Source: Crenobacter oryzisoli
GTDB taxonomy: Bacteria; Pseudomonadota; Gammaproteobacteria; Burkholderiales; Chromobacteriaceae
Assembly: GCF_030385785.1 (NCBI RefSeq)
Contig: NZ_JAUEDK010000002.1
Span: forward strand, 1 to 64,000
DNA: 64,000 nucleotides
Direction of reading: 5' to 3'
Position numbers and translations under genes: made by a program. Shown one piece after another: positions 8,915 through 18,838 of the stretch (the first letter of the stretch is position 1; every line of letters starts with the position of its first letter). A model generated the notes under the pieces. It saw nothing but the letters and a program-made list of their open reading frames with translations, was not told where the DNA came from and did no database searches.

Positions 8915-10252
8915 ATGAATTATCGCAAACTGCTCCACTTACCGCAAAACTGCGCCAGCCTCCTGGCGAATCATCATTTTCGCTGGATCGGGCTGGTGGC
9001 CAGCCTGCCGTTGTTCGGCATGGTAACCGCGTACGCTATCACTGCCGACGAGGCGGAGACAGCAGCGGTAAAGGTACAGCAGGTCACTGAAACGCTGGCG
9101 CTGGCGCTGCCCCCGCTCACCGAGTCGAGTAGCAACACCCGCTACTGGCGTGAGGAACCGATCCGGCGTGGCGATACCATCGCCGCCCTCTTGCACCGAC
9201 TGGGCATCAACGACGGAGATGCCAACGGTTTCCTTGCGTCCAACTCAAAGGCCCGCGACCTGCTGAAGCTCAAGCCCGGGCAAACCGTGTCGGTGAAGAC
9301 CAACGACGACGGCAAGCTGTTTGCGATGCAGTTTCTGAACGACGACGACAACGGCGAGAAGCAGCTGGTAGCGATCGAAAAGGCCAATGACGGCAAGTGG
9401 CAGACCAGCGCCGACCCGGTCGATACCCAGATGGTACCGACAGTACGCTCGGTAACGGTGCGAAACAACGTCGCCAGCGCGCTGACGCAGGCCGAGGTGC
9501 CCGCTGAAGTGCTCGCGCAGCTGAGCGACATCTTCGCCGACAAGCTGGATGTGGCGAAGCTCAGGGCCGGCGATAGGCTGCAGCTGGTGTACGAGACCTA
9601 TCTGTATCAGGGCGCTCCGATCACGACCGGCAACGTACTGGCGGCCGAGATCGACAGTCAGGGCAAGCACTACGGTGCATTCTATTTTGCTCAGGGTGAC
9701 GATTCTGGCGCGTACTACGATGAAAACGGCCATCCGTTCAAACAGGGCTTCAGCCGCCAGCCGGTGGCTAACGCCCGCGTCAGCTCACCGTTCGGACTGC
9801 GCTACCACCCGATCCTGCATGCGCTGCGCTTGCATGCTGGCATCGACTTCGCAGCCGCCATCGGCACCCCCATCATCGCTCCAGCGGATGGCGTGGTGAT
9901 GAGCGCCCAGCGTGAGAATGGCTATGGCAATGTTGTGACTTTGCGTCACAACGCTAAAATGACCACGCTATATGCTCATATGAGCCGGTTTGCTGCTGGG
10001 CTGAAGGCGGGCGAGGCGGTGAAGGCCGGCGACGTGATCGGCTATATCGGCACCACCGGCCGTTCGACCGGCCCTCATCTACACTTCGAGGTGCGCGTCA
10101 ACGGCCAGGCAGTCGATCCGGCCACGTCGGCGCTGCCGACCCGCACGCTGACCCAGTCCGAGCAGCTAGCATTCCGCCAGCAAAGCGTTAAGCTGGCGCA
10201 AGACTTGAAACTGCTGCGCGCCATCCCGACCACGGTCGCGCAGTTCGACTAG
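8915..10252 (+). CDS. M23-family murein DD-endopeptidase (MepM-like)
   Basis: The 445-residue protein has one N-terminal membrane anchor (about residues 22-45), an OapA/LysM-like region (RRGDTIAALLHRLGINDGDA near residue 85) and a C-terminal LytM/M23 zinc peptidase domain. The zinc ligands are visible as LHAGIDFAAAIGTPI (HxxxD) and HLHFEV (HxH). It cleaves peptide cross-links of peptidoglycan in the periplasm. The pairing with the following anmK links cell-wall opening to recycling of the released muropeptide. Confidence 0.92.
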   Translation: MNYRKLLHLPQNCASLLANHHFRWIGLVASLPLFGMVTAYAITADEAETAAVKVQQVTETLALALPPLTESSSNTRYWREEPIRRGDTIAALLHRLGINDGDANGFLASNSKARDLLKLKPGQTVSVKTNDDGKLFAMQFLNDDDNGEKQLVAIEKANDGKWQTSADPVDTQMVPTVRSVTVRNNVASALTQAEVPAEVLAQLSDIFADKLDVAKLRAGDRLQLVYETYLYQGAPITTGNVLAAEIDSQGKHYGAFYFAQGDDSGAYYDENGHPFKQGFSRQPVANARVSSPFGLRYHPILHALRLHAGIDFAAAIGTPIIAPADGVVMSAQRENGYGNVVTLRHNAKMTTLYAHMSRFAAGLKAGEAVKAGDVIGYIGTTGRSTGPHLHFEVRVNGQAVDPATSALPTRTLTQSEQLAFRQQSVKLAQDLKLLRAIPTTVAQFD

Positions 10253-10294
10253 CGTCGCCCACACCGGCGACGTTTGACAAAAGGACATCGCCGC

Positions 10295-11464
10295 GTGGAT
10301 AGCCACTCGCTGCAGCGTGACGCTGCCCCCTCCCTGTCGCCAACAGGTGGCTCGGTCGACCGCTATATCGGCCTGATGTCCGGCACCAGCCTGGACGGTG
10401 TCGACGCGGTGCTGGTTGAATTCGACGCGGTCGGCCGCCCCCGCCTGCTCGGCGAAGCGACCCTCTCCTACCCCTCCGATGTACGCGAAGCCGTGCTGGC
10501 ACTGCAACCGGTCGACGGTAACGAACTCGACCGCGCCGCACGGCTGGGCAACCGCCTGGCCGACCTGTACGCCGAGACGGTGGCAAGACTGCTCGCCGCC
10601 ACCGGCTTCGACGCAAGCGCCATCCGCGCGATCGGCTGCCATGGCCAGACCATACGCCACGCCCCCGAAGTCGGCTATACGATCCAGATCGGTAACCTGG
10701 CCCGACTTGCCGAACGGGCCGGAATCGACGTGATCGGCGATTTCCGCAGCCGCGACGTCGCCGCCGGCGGCCAGGGCGCGCCGCTGGTGCCAGCGTTTCA
10801 CCTCGGCGTATTTGGCAGCGACGACGAGGGCCGCGTCGTCATCAATATCGGCGGCATAGCCAACCTGTCGGTACTCGAGCCGGATGGATCGGCAATCGGC
10901 TTCGATTGCGGGCCGGGCAATATGCTGCTCGACGCCTGGGTTCACCGCCATCACGGCCACACCTTCGATGCCGATGGTGCTTGGGCGGCCAGCGGGACGG
11001 TAGTGCCGGAACTTCTGACCGCAATGTTAGCCGAACCGTTCTTCGCCGCACCGCCACCCAAAAGTACCGGTCGCGACCTGTTCGATCTGCGATGGCTGGA
11101 CGCGCTGCTGGCGCGGCTTCGGCCCCGTTTGGGCGACGTCTTGCCGGTCGATGTGCAGGCAACACTGCTCGCATTGACGGTAGAAGGCATCGCGTCGGCG
11201 GTCGAATTGCACGCCCCGAACGCAGTAGCGCTATATGTCTGCGGCGGCGGTGCGCGCAACGGCTTCCTGATGCAGCAACTGGGCCGGCGGATGCCTAGAC
11301 ACCGTCTCGCCACGACCGATGCGCTGGGCCTGGGCGCCCAGCAAGTCGAGGCTGCGGCGTTCGCCTGGCTTGCGCGGCAGTTCGTCGAGCGCCACCCGGG
11401 CAACCTACCGGGCGTAACCGGCGCGGCCGGTTTACGCGTTTTAGGCGCTTTATATCCCGTTTAA
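10295..11464 (+). CDS. anmK: Anhydro-N-acetylmuramic acid kinase
   Basis: The 389-residue protein starts its core with YIGLMSGTSLDGVDAVL, the AnmK phosphate-binding signature, followed by GCHGQTIRH, GDFRSRDVAAGGQGAPLVP and NIGGIANLS. It phosphorylates and opens 1,6-anhydro-MurNAc to MurNAc-6-phosphate in murein recycling. GTG 10295 was chosen because an AAAAGGA site lies 10 bp upstream; the frame is also open to a TTG at 10274. The N-terminus is about 25 residues longer than in the E. coli enzyme. Confidence 0.96.
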   Translation: MDSHSLQRDAAPSLSPTGGSVDRYIGLMSGTSLDGVDAVLVEFDAVGRPRLLGEATLSYPSDVREAVLALQPVDGNELDRAARLGNRLADLYAETVARLLAATGFDASAIRAIGCHGQTIRHAPEVGYTIQIGNLARLAERAGIDVIGDFRSRDVAAGGQGAPLVPAFHLGVFGSDDEGRVVINIGGIANLSVLEPDGSAIGFDCGPGNMLLDAWVHRHHGHTFDADGAWAASGTVVPELLTAMLAEPFFAAPPPKSTGRDLFDLRWLDALLARLRPRLGDVLPVDVQATLLALTVEGIASAVELHAPNAVALYVCGGGARNGFLMQQLGRRMPRHRLATTDALGLGAQQVEAAAFAWLARQFVERHPGNLPGVTGAAGLRVLGALYPV

Positions 11465-11465
11465 G

Positions 11466-11494
11466 CGTTATTAATGGCGCCGTCACGCTATAAT
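11466..11494 (+). promoter_or_regulatory. Possible ftsK promoter
   Basis: A perfect TATAAT at 11489-11494 lies 31 bp before the ftsK start. The -35 region (around 11466-11472) does not match TTGACA well, so the promoter would depend on an activator or a weak -35. Confidence 0.4.
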
Positions 11495-11524
11495 TGGCGG
11501 CCTTTAAGTGCAATATGCAGGACT

Positions 11525-13918
11525 ATGCGACTGTTCAAACGCAAGGCCGTCGTCAAGAATTCTTCGACGCCGCTCCCTCCCCGTCTCGTCACCCTGCTGC
11601 GTGAAGCCTGGTGGCTGTTGATGGCGGTGGCCGCGGTGTATCTCGTCATCGCCCTGTTCAGCTACTCGGCGCTCGATCCCTCGTGGTCGCACAGCTCGTC
11701 CGACCCGACCATCCGCAATGTTGGCGGCGCGTTCGGCGCCTGGCTGTCGGACATGCTGCTGTACGTGTTCGGGTACTCGGCCTGGTGGTTGGTCACTTTT
11801 TGCCTCGCGGGGATTGCCTGGGGATATCGCCGGCTAAGCCTGGAAAATCGCGGCTTCAAGCCATCGCCGATTGCGATGGCCGCAAGCGGCGGCTTCCTGA
11901 TGCTGATCCTCAGCAGTGCCAGCCTCGAGGCCTTGTTCCTGCACGGCAAGGCGCTGTCCTTGCCACTAGCTGCCGGCGGCATGTTCGGACGCTTTATCGG
12001 TGGTGGGTTGGGTCACGCCTTCGGCGCGACCGGCGCCACCTTGCTGCTCTCGGTATTCTTCGCGATCGGTTTTTCGTTGTTTACCGGCTGGTCGTGGCTC
12101 GACATCATGGAAAAGACCGGCACTTGGCTGGAAGAAACCGGACTGCTCGCCTGGCAGAAACTGCAGAGCGGCTTGCAAAACCGCCCACGCAAGGCGGACA
12201 AGCCAACAAAGACCGAGCCCGCCACATCGGCCAAGCCGGCCCCCGTCGAAACCACACCCGAACCGGTGCTCAGCGAAGAGGCCGAACTGGACGATGACGA
12301 CATCCCGTTCGATACCGCCGCCGCGCCGCGCCGCGAGCCGGTGCTGAACGAGGCCGCGCCCATTGCCGCTCCGGTCCCGGCCGCGCCGCCGAAGCCGGCC
12401 AAACCGGTGCAAAGCTCGCTGTTCGCCGACCCGAGCGACAACGCCCTGCCGGGCTTGGCGCTGCTGGAAGCGCCGCAAGAGCAGCAACTGCCAGTAACAC
12501 CGGAAACGGTCGAGGCCACCTCGCGGCTGATCGAAAAGAAACTCGCCGACTTCGGCGTCGAGGTGAAGGTGGTCGCCGCCTACCCCGGCCCGGTGATCAC
12601 CCGTTACGAAATCGAGCCAGCGGTTGGCGTGAAGGGCGCGCAAATCGTCAACCTGATGAAAGACTTGGCGCGCGCGCTCAGCCTGGTATCGATCCGCGTG
12701 GTCGAAACGATTCCGGGCAAGACTTATATGGGCCTGGAACTGCCCAACCCGAAACGCCAGATCGTGCGCTTGTCCGAGATTGTCGGTGCCGACGTCTACC
12801 AGAACAGCGACTCGAAGCTGACGATGGCGATGGGCAAGGACATCGCTGGCACGCCTATCGTCGCCAACCTCGCCAAGATGCCGCACGTGCTGGTCGCCGG
12901 CACCACCGGCTCCGGTAAATCAGTGGCAATCAACGCAATGATCCTGTCGCTGCTGTACAAGGCAACGCCGGATGAAGTGCGCCTGATCATGGTCGACCCG
13001 AAGATGCTGGAACTGTCGATCTATGAAGGCATCCCACACTTGCTAGCGCCGGTGGTCACCGACATGAAGCATGCCGCCAACGCGCTCAACTGGTGCGTCG
13101 GCGAGATGGAAAAGCGCTACAAGCTGATGTCGAAGGTCGGCGTGCGCAACCTCGCCGGCTACAACCAAAAGATCAAGGAAGCCGAGCGGGCCGGCCAGAA
13201 AATCGCCAACCCGTTCAGCCTGACCCCGGAGACGCCAGAGCCGCTCGAGACGCTGCCCTTGATCGTGGTGGTGATCGATGAACTGGCCGACCTGATGATG
13301 GTGGCCGGCAAAAAGATCGAAGAACTGATCGCCCGCCTGGCACAGAAAGCCCGTGCCGCCGGCATCCACCTGATCCTCGCCACCCAGCGCCCGTCGGTCG
13401 ACGTAATCACCGGCCTGATCAAGGCGAACATCCCGACCCGGATTGCCTTCCAGGTGTCGAGCAAAATCGACTCGCGCACCATTCTCGACCAGATGGGTGC
13501 CGAGGCACTGCTCGGTCAGGGTGACATGCTCTATCTGCCGCCGGGCACAGGTTATCCGCTGCGCGTGCATGGCGCCTTTGTCGCCGACGACGAGGTGCAT
13601 CACGTGGTCGAATACCTGAAGACCACCGGCGAGCCCGACTACATCGACGGCATCCTGTCCGGCGGTGCCGAGGACGGTGGCGGCGAATTCGGCGCCAGTG
13701 GCGGCGAAGGCGGCGGCGAGGCCGACGCGCTGTACGACGAGGCGGTCGCCATCGTGCTCAAGACCCGCAAAGCGTCGATTTCGTCGGTACAGCGACACCT
13801 TCGCATCGGCTACAACCGTGCCGCGCGGCTGATCGAGCAGATGGAAACCGCAGGCCTGGTGTCGCCAATGGAAACCAACGGCAACCGCACCGTACTGGTG
13901 CCGGCGCGCGAAGACTGA
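11525..13918 (+). CDS. ftsK: DNA translocase FtsK
   Basis: The 797-residue protein has about four membrane helices in residues 25-200, an acidic proline/alanine-rich linker (about 220-330), the motor domain and a C-terminal gamma winged helix ([29 protein letters not shown]). Walker A is [14 protein letters not shown] and Walker B is [13 protein letters not shown]. FtsK sits at the division septum and pumps chromosome DNA toward dif. ATG 11525 has an AGGA site; upstream in-frame codons lack one. Confidence 0.97.
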   Translation: MRLFKRKAVVKNSSTPLPPRLVTLLREAWWLLMAVAAVYLVIALFSYSALDPSWSHSSSDPTIRNVGGAFGAWLSDMLLYVFGYSAWWLVTFCLAGIAWGYRRLSLENRGFKPSPIAMAASGGFLMLILSSASLEALFLHGKALSLPLAAGGMFGRFIGGGLGHAFGATGATLLLSVFFAIGFSLFTGWSWLDIMEKTGTWLEETGLLAWQKLQSGLQNRPRKADKPTKTEPATSAKPAPVETTPEPVLSEEAELDDDDIPFDTAAAPRREPVLNEAAPIAAPVPAAPPKPAKPVQSSLFADPSDNALPGLALLEAPQEQQLPVTPETVEATSRLIEKKLADFGVEVKVVAAYPGPVITRYEIEPAVGVKGAQIVNLMKDLARALSLVSIRVVETIPGKTYMGLELPNPKRQIVRLSEIVGADVYQNSDSKLTMAMGKDIAGTPIVANLAKMPHVLVAGTTGSGKSVAINAMILSLLYKATPDEVRLIMVDPKMLELSIYEGIPHLLAPVVTDMKHAANALNWCVGEMEKRYKLMSKVGVRNLAGYNQKIKEAERAGQKIANPFSLTPETPEPLETLPLIVVVIDELADLMMVAGKKIEELIARLAQKARAAGIHLILATQRPSVDVITGLIKANIPTRIAFQVSSKIDSRTILDQMGAEALLGQGDMLYLPPGTGYPLRVHGAFVADDEVHHVVEYLKTTGEPDYIDGILSGGAEDGGGEFGASGGEGGGEADALYDEAVAIVLKTRKASISSVQRHLRIGYNRAARLIEQMETAGLVSPMETNGNRTVLVPARED

Positions 13919-14023
13919 CCCATCCCGGCAAAGGCTGGCCGAGTCGTTTCGACCGACCTTTGCCGCTACTCCCTAGCGATCCGGCGCGCGCAGCCTTCTG
14001 TCGTGCCCTGCTCTCCCAACATC

Positions 14024-15070
14024 ATGCCACGCTACCTGCCAGAACCCCCTGCTCACCCAGACTCATCACGCGGCCGCACCGCGATACTCCTGATCAACCT
14101 CGGCACCCCTGAAGCACCGACCGCCAAGGCAGTGCGCCCTTATCTGAAGGAGTTTCTATCCGATCCGCGCGTGGTGGAGATTCCGCGCGTAATCTGGTGG
14201 CTAATCCTGAACGGCATCATTCTGAATACCCGCCCTGCCAAGTCGGCCGAAAAGTACGCGTCGATCTGGACACCAGAAGGCTCGCCGCTCTTGGTGCATA
14301 CCCAGCGTCAGACCTCACTGCTGCGCGACGCTTTGGCTGAACGGGGCTACGGTGAGGTGCGGGTCGAGTTTGCCATGCGCTACGGCAGTCCGTCGGTTGC
14401 CTCTGTGGTCGAGCAACTACGCGCCGACGGCGTCGAACGCATCGTTGCGCTGCCGCTTTATCCGCAGTACGCCGCCTCGTCGAGCGGTACCGCGCTCGAT
14501 CAGGTGTTCCGTGTACTCGAAGCCCGCCGCAATATGCCGGAGCTGCGTACCGTACGCCATTTTTACGACCACCCAGGCTATATCGCGGCGCTGGCTGAAT
14601 CGGTGCGAGCGTTCTGGCGAAGCAACGGCCGGCCGGACAAGCTTGTGATGAGTTTCCACGGCGTGCCGCGCTTCACCGTCGACACGGGCGACCCCTATCG
14701 CGACGAATGCCTGACGACCGGCCGGTTGCTTGCCGAGGCGCTGGAGCTGGGAAACGACGACTACCGCATCACCTTCCAGAGCCGCTTCGGACGCGCTGAA
14801 TGGCTGACGCCGTATACCAGCGAAGTCTTGGCCGAACTTGGCCGCGCCGGCACTGGGCGAATCGACGTGATGTGTCCCGGTTTTGTGGCCGATTGTCTGG
14901 AAACGCTTGAAGAAATCGCCATGGAAGGCAAAGAAACCTTCCATACGGCTGGCGGCGGCGATTACCGATTTATTCCCTGTCTGAACGAGTCGCCTGTGTG
15001 GATTGCCGCACTTTTGGATATTGCCGAGCAGCAATTGGCCGGCTGGGAAATCCCCGTAAAAACTCAATAA
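14024..15070 (+). CDS. hemH: Ferrochelatase
   Basis: The 348-residue protein inserts Fe(II) into protoporphyrin IX, the last step of protoheme synthesis. Family markers are [27 protein letters not shown] at the N-terminus, [14 protein letters not shown], the catalytic-His segment MSFHGVPRF, the TFQSRFG segment and [17 protein letters not shown] 14024 gives the normal N-terminus; a GTG at 14003 is also in frame. Confidence 0.96.
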   Translation: MPRYLPEPPAHPDSSRGRTAILLINLGTPEAPTAKAVRPYLKEFLSDPRVVEIPRVIWWLILNGIILNTRPAKSAEKYASIWTPEGSPLLVHTQRQTSLLRDALAERGYGEVRVEFAMRYGSPSVASVVEQLRADGVERIVALPLYPQYAASSSGTALDQVFRVLEARRNMPELRTVRHFYDHPGYIAALAESVRAFWRSNGRPDKLVMSFHGVPRFTVDTGDPYRDECLTTGRLLAEALELGNDDYRITFQSRFGRAEWLTPYTSEVLAELGRAGTGRIDVMCPGFVADCLETLEEIAMEGKETFHTAGGGDYRFIPCLNESPVWIAALLDIAEQQLAGWEIPVKTQ

Positions 15071-15082
15071 CTTGTGGCAAAT

Positions 15083-15107
15083 CGGCCGATTTTGGCTAAA
15101 TCGGCCG
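15083..15107 (+). terminator. Hairpin downstream of hemH
   Basis: A 10-bp perfect stem, cggccgattt (15083-15092) and aaatcggccg (15098-15107), lies 13 bp beyond the hemH stop. There is no T run after it, so it may be a weak terminator or mRNA-stabilising hairpin. Confidence 0.5.
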
Positions 15108-15275
15108 GTGCAAACAAGTAACACTTATTTTCCCCATCCCCCTGTCCAGTGTCATATCGCGTTGACAAGGCAAAAAACCGCTTCTAATAATCGCCCTAAG
15201 CCCAACGCGTGGCTAAGAGGGTGCCATGCTAGGGCGGTCCACACGTCTACATTGGAAATACCAGGGGAACACCAT

Positions 15276-16472
15276 ATGAATAAGATTGCCCGTCTGAGTC
15301 TCATGGCCGCTGCCGTGATGGCACTCGCCGCTTGCGGCAAACAAGAACAAAAAACCGAAGGCGCGGCATCGGCAGGCGCCAGCGCTCAGGCCACCGGTGG
15401 TGAAGAAGTCGTCAAGATCGGCCAGGTGTCTCCGATGACTGGCCCGATCGCCCACCTCGGCAAGGACAACGAATTCGGTGCCACGCTCGCCATCGACGAC
15501 CTCAACAAAGAGGGCATCACCATCGGCGGCAAGAAGATCAAGTTCCAACTGGTGTCGGAAGACGACCAAGGCGATCCGAAGATCGGCACCCAGGTCGCGC
15601 AGCGCCTGGTGGACGCCGGCGTTGTCGGCGTGGTTGGTCACCTCAACTCGGGCACCACCATCCCGGCCTCTAAGATTTACTCCGACAACGGCCTGCCGCA
15701 GATCTCGCCGTCGGCCACCAACCCGGCATACACCCAGCAAGGCTACAAGACCACCTTCCGCGTCATCGCCAACGACGTGCAGCAGGGGGGCGCACTCGGC
15801 GACTTTGCCGTCAACACCCTGAAGGCGAAGAAGATCGCGATCATCGATGACCGCACCGCCTACGGCCAGGGTCTGGCCGATGAGTTCGAGAAAGCGGTAA
15901 AAGCCAAGGGCGCCGACGTGGTGAAACGCGAGTTCACTACCAACTCGGCAACCGACTTCAGTGCGATCCTTACCTCGATCAAGTCGGCCAACCCAGACCT
16001 GGTGTTCTACGGCGGCATGGACGCCCAAGGCGGCCCGATGGCCAAGCAGATGAAGAAGCTCGGCATCAAGGCCAAACTGATCGGTGGTGACGGCATGCAG
16101 ACGCCGGAGTTCATCAAGCTTGCCGGCGATGCCGCCGAAGGCCAGTACGCGTCGATCTGCGGCATGCCGCGTGAAAAGATGCCGGGCTTTGCTGCTTTCG
16201 ACAAAAAGTTCAAGGCCAAGTTTGGTACCGATGTGCAGATCTACGCCCCGTACGAGTATGACGCAGTGAACGTGCTGGTCGACGCGATGAAGCGCGCCAA
16301 CTCGACTGATCCGAAGAAATACCTGGCTGATGTCGGCAAGACCGACATGACCGGCGTAACGGGCAAGATCCAGTTCGACGACAAGGGCGACATCAAGAAC
16401 GGCGCAGTGACCGTTTACGAAGTGAAGGATGGCAAGTGGGTTGAGAAGGCCACTTCGGGTGGTGCTCAGTAA
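15276..16472 (+). CDS. Branched-chain amino acid ABC transporter binding lipoprotein (LivJ-like), copy 1
   Basis: The 398-residue protein has a lipoprotein signal ending LAAC (Cys20) and a Leu/Ile/Val-binding type I periplasmic fold: VVKIGQVSPMTGPIAHLGKD, VVGHLNSGTTIPASKIY, IAIIDDRTAYGQGLADEF and DLVFYGGMDAQGGPM. It would be anchored in the membrane and capture an amino acid for a Liv-type importer. ATG 15276 follows a CAGGGG site. No permease or ATPase genes lie beside it. A second, closely similar copy follows at 16708. Confidence 0.93.
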   Translation: MNKIARLSLMAAAVMALAACGKQEQKTEGAASAGASAQATGGEEVVKIGQVSPMTGPIAHLGKDNEFGATLAIDDLNKEGITIGGKKIKFQLVSEDDQGDPKIGTQVAQRLVDAGVVGVVGHLNSGTTIPASKIYSDNGLPQISPSATNPAYTQQGYKTTFRVIANDVQQGGALGDFAVNTLKAKKIAIIDDRTAYGQGLADEFEKAVKAKGADVVKREFTTNSATDFSAILTSIKSANPDLVFYGGMDAQGGPMAKQMKKLGIKAKLIGGDGMQTPEFIKLAGDAAEGQYASICGMPREKMPGFAAFDKKFKAKFGTDVQIYAPYEYDAVNVLVDAMKRANSTDPKKYLADVGKTDMTGVTGKIQFDDKGDIKNGAVTVYEVKDGKWVEKATSGGAQ

Positions 16473-16493
16473 ACGAACAAGTTCGTGCAGACC

Positions 16494-16521
16494 AAACGGC
16501 ACTCTCGGGTGCCGTTTTTCT
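16494..16521 (+). terminator. Rho-independent terminator after LivJ-like copy 1
   Basis: Stem aacggcac pairs with gtgccgtt (16509-16516) and is followed by a T-rich run. It separates the two paralogous binding-protein genes, so each probably has its own transcript. Confidence 0.88.
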
Positions 16522-16707
16522 TTTGCCGCGCCCAGACTTGACGGGGTTTGGCAAAGAAGATAAAACAGCAGCTTACGTCAACGATGGCGACTGTATCCAG
16601 TAGCCGCGTGCAAGGGCGCCGCCGTGACCCGGCCTTGCCCACAAACCTTACATGTCAAAAACATCGACTGGTGATGACCCTGATTTCTTTCTATTAAGGG
16701 TTTCTTC

Positions 16708-17916
16708 ATGCAGTACGTTCGTCTCTCGCTTATCGCCGCTGCCGTTCTGTCGCTCGCGGCTTGCAACAAATCCCATGATAATGCCGCGGCCAATGACGCC
16801 AGCGGTGCTGCCACCTCTTCTTCCGGCGACGTCGTCGTCAAGATCGGTGCGGCCAACCCGCTGACCGGTCCGTTCGCCCACTGGGGCCACGACAGCGACG
16901 ATGGCGTCAAGCTGGCGGTTCAGGAAGCCAACGCCGAAGGCGTCACCCTCGACGGCAAAAAGGTAAAGTTCGAGGTGGTATCGGAAGACGACCAGGCCGA
17001 CCCGAAAATGGCGACCCAGGTTGCCCAGCGTTTCGTTGACGACAAGGTCGCCGGTGTAATCGGCCACCTCACCTCGGGCGCTGCGATCCCGGCCTCGCGC
17101 ATCTACTCGGACAACAACATTCCGATGATCGCCGCTTCGGTGACCAGCCCGGCCTTCACCCAGCAAGGCTACAAGAACACCTTCCGCATCATCGCCAACG
17201 ACCAGCAGCAAGGCCAGGCGCTCGCCAAATTCGCTATCGATGACCTGAAGGCCAAGAACATCGCGGTGATCGACGACCGCACCACCTACGGCCAGGGCCT
17301 GGCCGACGACTTCGCCAAGGCGGTGGAGGCGGCCGGCGGCAAGATCGTCAAGCGTGAATACACCACCAACAGCTCGACCGACTTCATGGCGATCCTCACC
17401 TCGATCAAGGGAGCGAAGCCGGACCTGGTCTTCTACGGCGGCATGGACGCGCAGGCCGGCCCGATGGTCAAGCAGATGCGCAAGATCGGCCTGACTACGC
17501 CGTTCATGGGTGCGGATGGTGTGAACACCGCCGAGTTCCCGAAGCTGGCCGGCAACGATGCCGAAGGCACCTATGCGTCGACCGCTGGCGCCGCCAAGGA
17601 AAAGATGCCCGGTTTCGCTTCGTTCAACGACAAGTTCAAGGCAACGTTCAAGACCGATATCCAGGCCTACGCACCGTACACTTATGACGCTACTCGTGTG
17701 ATGATCGCTGCGATGAAGCGTGCCGGTTCGGCCGACCCGGCGAAATACATGCCTGAACTAGCCAAGACCGATTTTGACGGCGTGACCGGCAAGATCCAAT
17801 TCGATACCAAGGGCGACATCAAGAACGGCACCGTGACGCTGTACCAACTGAAGACGGGCAACTGGAAAGTGCTCGAGGCCGGTGGTGCCGCCAAGGCCGC
17901 ATCTGCAGCCTCCTAA
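16708..17916 (+). CDS. Branched-chain amino acid ABC transporter binding lipoprotein (LivJ-like), copy 2
   Basis: The 402-residue protein has a lipobox LAAC (Cys19) and the same domain as copy 1: VVKIGAANPLTGPFAHWGHD, VIGHLTSGAAIPASRIY, IAVIDDRTTYGQGLADDF and DLVFYGGMDAQAGPM. The two proteins align over their whole length with many identical stretches, so this is a tandem duplication that has diverged, most visibly after the lipobox and in the ligand-lining segments. Again no transporter genes adjoin. Confidence 0.93.
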   Translation: MQYVRLSLIAAAVLSLAACNKSHDNAAANDASGAATSSSGDVVVKIGAANPLTGPFAHWGHDSDDGVKLAVQEANAEGVTLDGKKVKFEVVSEDDQADPKMATQVAQRFVDDKVAGVIGHLTSGAAIPASRIYSDNNIPMIAASVTSPAFTQQGYKNTFRIIANDQQQGQALAKFAIDDLKAKNIAVIDDRTTYGQGLADDFAKAVEAAGGKIVKREYTTNSSTDFMAILTSIKGAKPDLVFYGGMDAQAGPMVKQMRKIGLTTPFMGADGVNTAEFPKLAGNDAEGTYASTAGAAKEKMPGFASFNDKFKATFKTDIQAYAPYTYDATRVMIAAMKRAGSADPAKYMPELAKTDFDGVTGKIQFDTKGDIKNGTVTLYQLKTGNWKVLEAGGAAKAASAAS

Positions 17917-17959
17917 TCCTGTTACCATCATCGGCCGGTATTTCCGGCCGAACGATGCC

Positions 17960-18001
17960 CTGCCCGGCCGTGCGTTCCAATGCACTGCCGGGCAGTGTTT
18001 T
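17960..18001 (+). terminator. Terminator after LivJ-like copy 2
   Basis: Stem ctgcccggc (17960-17968) pairs with gccgggcag (17987-17995), followed by tgttttt. The loop is 18 nt. Confidence 0.75.
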
Positions 18002-18026
18002 TGATGGGTTTTAATCATCGGCAATC

Positions 18027-18593
18027 ATGACAAATTGGAACAAGATGAATAGGTTGGCAGCCATGATGGCTGCGCTCGTTGTCGGTCTGGCTGCATTGCC
18101 GGCACAGGCGGCCGACCCTCGCGCTGCCCTGGTGGATGCGGTCGCACAACGATTGAGCGTGGCCGACCAAGTGGCGCTTGCAAAGTGGGACAGCGGCAAG
18201 GCAGTGGAAGACAAGCCGCGAGAACAGCAGGTAATTGATGGCGCGGTAGCGCGCGGGGCCACGCTGGGTTTGGAACGGGACCGGGTTGCGCGTTTCTTTG
18301 CGGATCAGATCGAGGCTAACAAGCTGGTGCAGTATGTGCTGCTTGCCGACTGGCGTCGCGCCGGCGTAGCACCGGCCACGCCACGGGCGGACCTAGCCGG
18401 TGCAATTCGTCCGCGCCTGGATCGCCTACAGCAGCACTTGTTGCAGCTACTGACGGAGACGGGGGCTCTGCGCCGCCAACCGGATTGCCGCGAGCGCTTT
18501 GCACAGTTGGCCGGGGCCTATGTGCGGCAGCACGATAGTGATGCGCTGTATGCGATAGCGCTCGATCGCGCCCTGATTAACGTCTGCGAATAA
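18027..18593 (+). CDS. Periplasmic chorismate mutase (AroQ-gamma, *AroQ type)
   Basis: The 188-residue protein has a cleavable signal peptide (hydrophobic run ending LPAQAA) and then an all-helical AroQ domain: VDAVAQRLSVADQVALAKWDSGKAVEDKPREQQVI, followed by FFADQIEANKLVQY. The KW...K/ED...REQQV pattern is that of the exported gamma class, which converts chorismate to prephenate outside the cytoplasm. Its physiological role in bacteria is unresolved. An alternative start is ATG 18045. Confidence 0.87.
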   Translation: MTNWNKMNRLAAMMAALVVGLAALPAQAADPRAALVDAVAQRLSVADQVALAKWDSGKAVEDKPREQQVIDGAVARGATLGLERDRVARFFADQIEANKLVQYVLLADWRRAGVAPATPRADLAGAIRPRLDRLQQHLLQLLTETGALRRQPDCRERFAQLAGAYVRQHDSDALYAIALDRALINVCE

Positions 18594-18838
18594 AATAAAG
18601 ACCAACGAGCTTAAGCCCTGCTGGATTCATGTTTGGCCAGCAGCCTGGCAACGGGGCTGATCAGCGTTCGGTTGGTCTGGTCGCTTGAGAGTCACCAATG
18701 TAGCGTAACATTTCCGCGGAACCATCATATCAGCGGGGCAGGCAGCTCTGGTCAGCGAGTTGAGAGTGTGTATCACGCAACCCCCCTTTCTGACCCAATG
18801 GTTAATGGGAACCTTGGGATGGATGGGCGCAAAGCGGC

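Noticed and set aside
15213-16502. 429-residue frame antisense to the first LivJ-like gene
   Set aside because: Composition and lack of motifs show that it is a shadow of the coding strand.
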